A stretch of DNA of 14,248 nucleotides from Treponema sp. (lineage in GTDB: Bacteria; Spirochaetota; Spirochaetia; Treponematales; Treponemataceae). The stretch is from contig JAGABO010000205.1 in assembly GCA_017614655.1 (NCBI GenBank), positions 1-14,248 on the forward strand, written 5' to 3'. The notes below the pieces were generated by a model. The model made no database searches. It saw only the letters and a list, made by a program, of their open reading frames with translations, and was not told the DNA's origin. How positions within the stretch are numbered: the first letter of the stretch is position 1; every line of letters starts with the position of its first letter. Below are positions 13,947 through 14,248 of this stretch, in pieces. The position numbers were made by a program, and so were the translations under genes.

Positions 13947-14248
13947 TTATTCCATCTCTACATCATCAAAAATATGTTCATCTTCCGGTCGTCCAAAATA
14001 ATTTCTGTCACGTAAGCTGTCAAAATATTCAGTATAATCAAAATCATCTTCTTCTAATCCATATTTCTCTCGATTCTCCCTAAGCTTCTGAACGATACTT
14101 TTTTTCTTCTTTAAGGCGCCGGTTATTTTTTCATAATCTTCCTTAGAAATAAGATACGCAACTTCCTTATTGTGACGGCTGATAGGAACCGGGCCTTCCC
14201 TTTCTGCAAGATGAATAAAAAAAGGAAGTTTATTTTTTGCTTCATAAA
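13947..14248 (-). CDS. Phd/YefM-family antitoxin, 5' end outside the window
   Basis: The last 99 codons are visible, from EAKNKLPFFIHLAEREGPVPISRHNKEVAYLIS onward; written shorter, EAKNKLPFF followed by GPVPISRHNKEVAYLIS is the DNA-binding fold typical of Phd/YefM antitoxins that repress their own promoter. The C-terminal part, from about LKKKKSIVQKL on, is charged and acidic towards the end (PEDEHIFDDVEME), the flexible region that normally neutralises the toxin. It is directly upstream of the PIN-domain gene. Only a few N-terminal residues appear to be missing. Promoter and operator are outside the window. Confidence 0.88.
   Translation of the reverse strand, partial: YEAKNKLPFFIHLAEREGPVPISRHNKEVAYLISKEDYEKITGALKKKKSIVQKLRENREKYGLEEDDFDYTEYFDSLRDRNYFGRPEDEHIFDDVEME

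Noticed and set aside
1..14248. CRISPR array, prophage or complete insertion sequence
   Set aside because: No regularly spaced repeats, phage structural genes, transposase or integrase are visible on either strand.

Overview
The window looks like chromosome of a Treponema-type spirochaete, probably a host-associated digestive-tract species. The grounds are moderate-to-low GC, several signal-peptide or lipobox proteins with short polar mature N-termini, very large fibronectin-type-III lipoproteins, a probable outer-membrane barrel, and a relic of a Listeria/Bacteroides-type (InlB B) repeat. Genus is inferred from the look of the proteins; no rRNA or marker gene is present to prove it.

Layout. 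(1) 1-620, minus strand: the N-terminus of an AAA-type ATPase, then about 430 bases holding gene remnants. (2) 621-2906, minus strand: purD (interrupted by one in-frame TAA), tRNA-Val(GAC), and a DUF72/YecE protein. (3) 3016-4076, plus strand: a small lipoprotein translationally coupled to a membrane-anchored double zinc-ribbon protein, followed by the tail of a lost surface-repeat gene and a strong terminator. (4) 4274-6086, plus strand: an apparently autoregulated operon of a TetR regulator, an iron-sulfur-flavoprotein-like oxidoreductase and an exported DUF2271-like protein with a possible covalent-FMN motif; the genes overlap by ATGA. (5) 13451 down to 6134, minus strand: a four-gene cell-envelope operon (1327-aa FN3 lipoprotein, 758-aa FN3 lipoprotein, 114-aa lipocalin-like lipoprotein, 227-aa predicted outer-membrane barrel) meeting operon 4 at a shared terminator. 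(6) 13503-14248, minus strand: a Phd/YefM-PIN (VapC) toxin-antitoxin pair, cut by the window edge.

How the parts may work together. Operon 4 reads as an inducible redox module: regulator, cytoplasmic flavin/FeS electron carrier and an envelope protein that may carry flavin; no apbE flavin transferase is in the window. Operon 5 is an envelope set in which two long bead-on-string lipoproteins with weakly similar C-terminal domains are made with a small lipoprotein and a barrel, so an outer-membrane or surface assembly is plausible but unproven.

Less obvious signals. Three minus-strand genes have a good -10 box ending 6-7 bases before the ATG and no Shine-Dalgarno sequence, which predicts leaderless mRNAs. 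The tRNA-Val gene is bracketed by a near-perfect 16-base inverted repeat that extends its acceptor stem to about 23 positions and runs straight into a U-tract, as if the folded tRNA formed the tip of its own terminator. purD is full length apart from a single nonsense codon.
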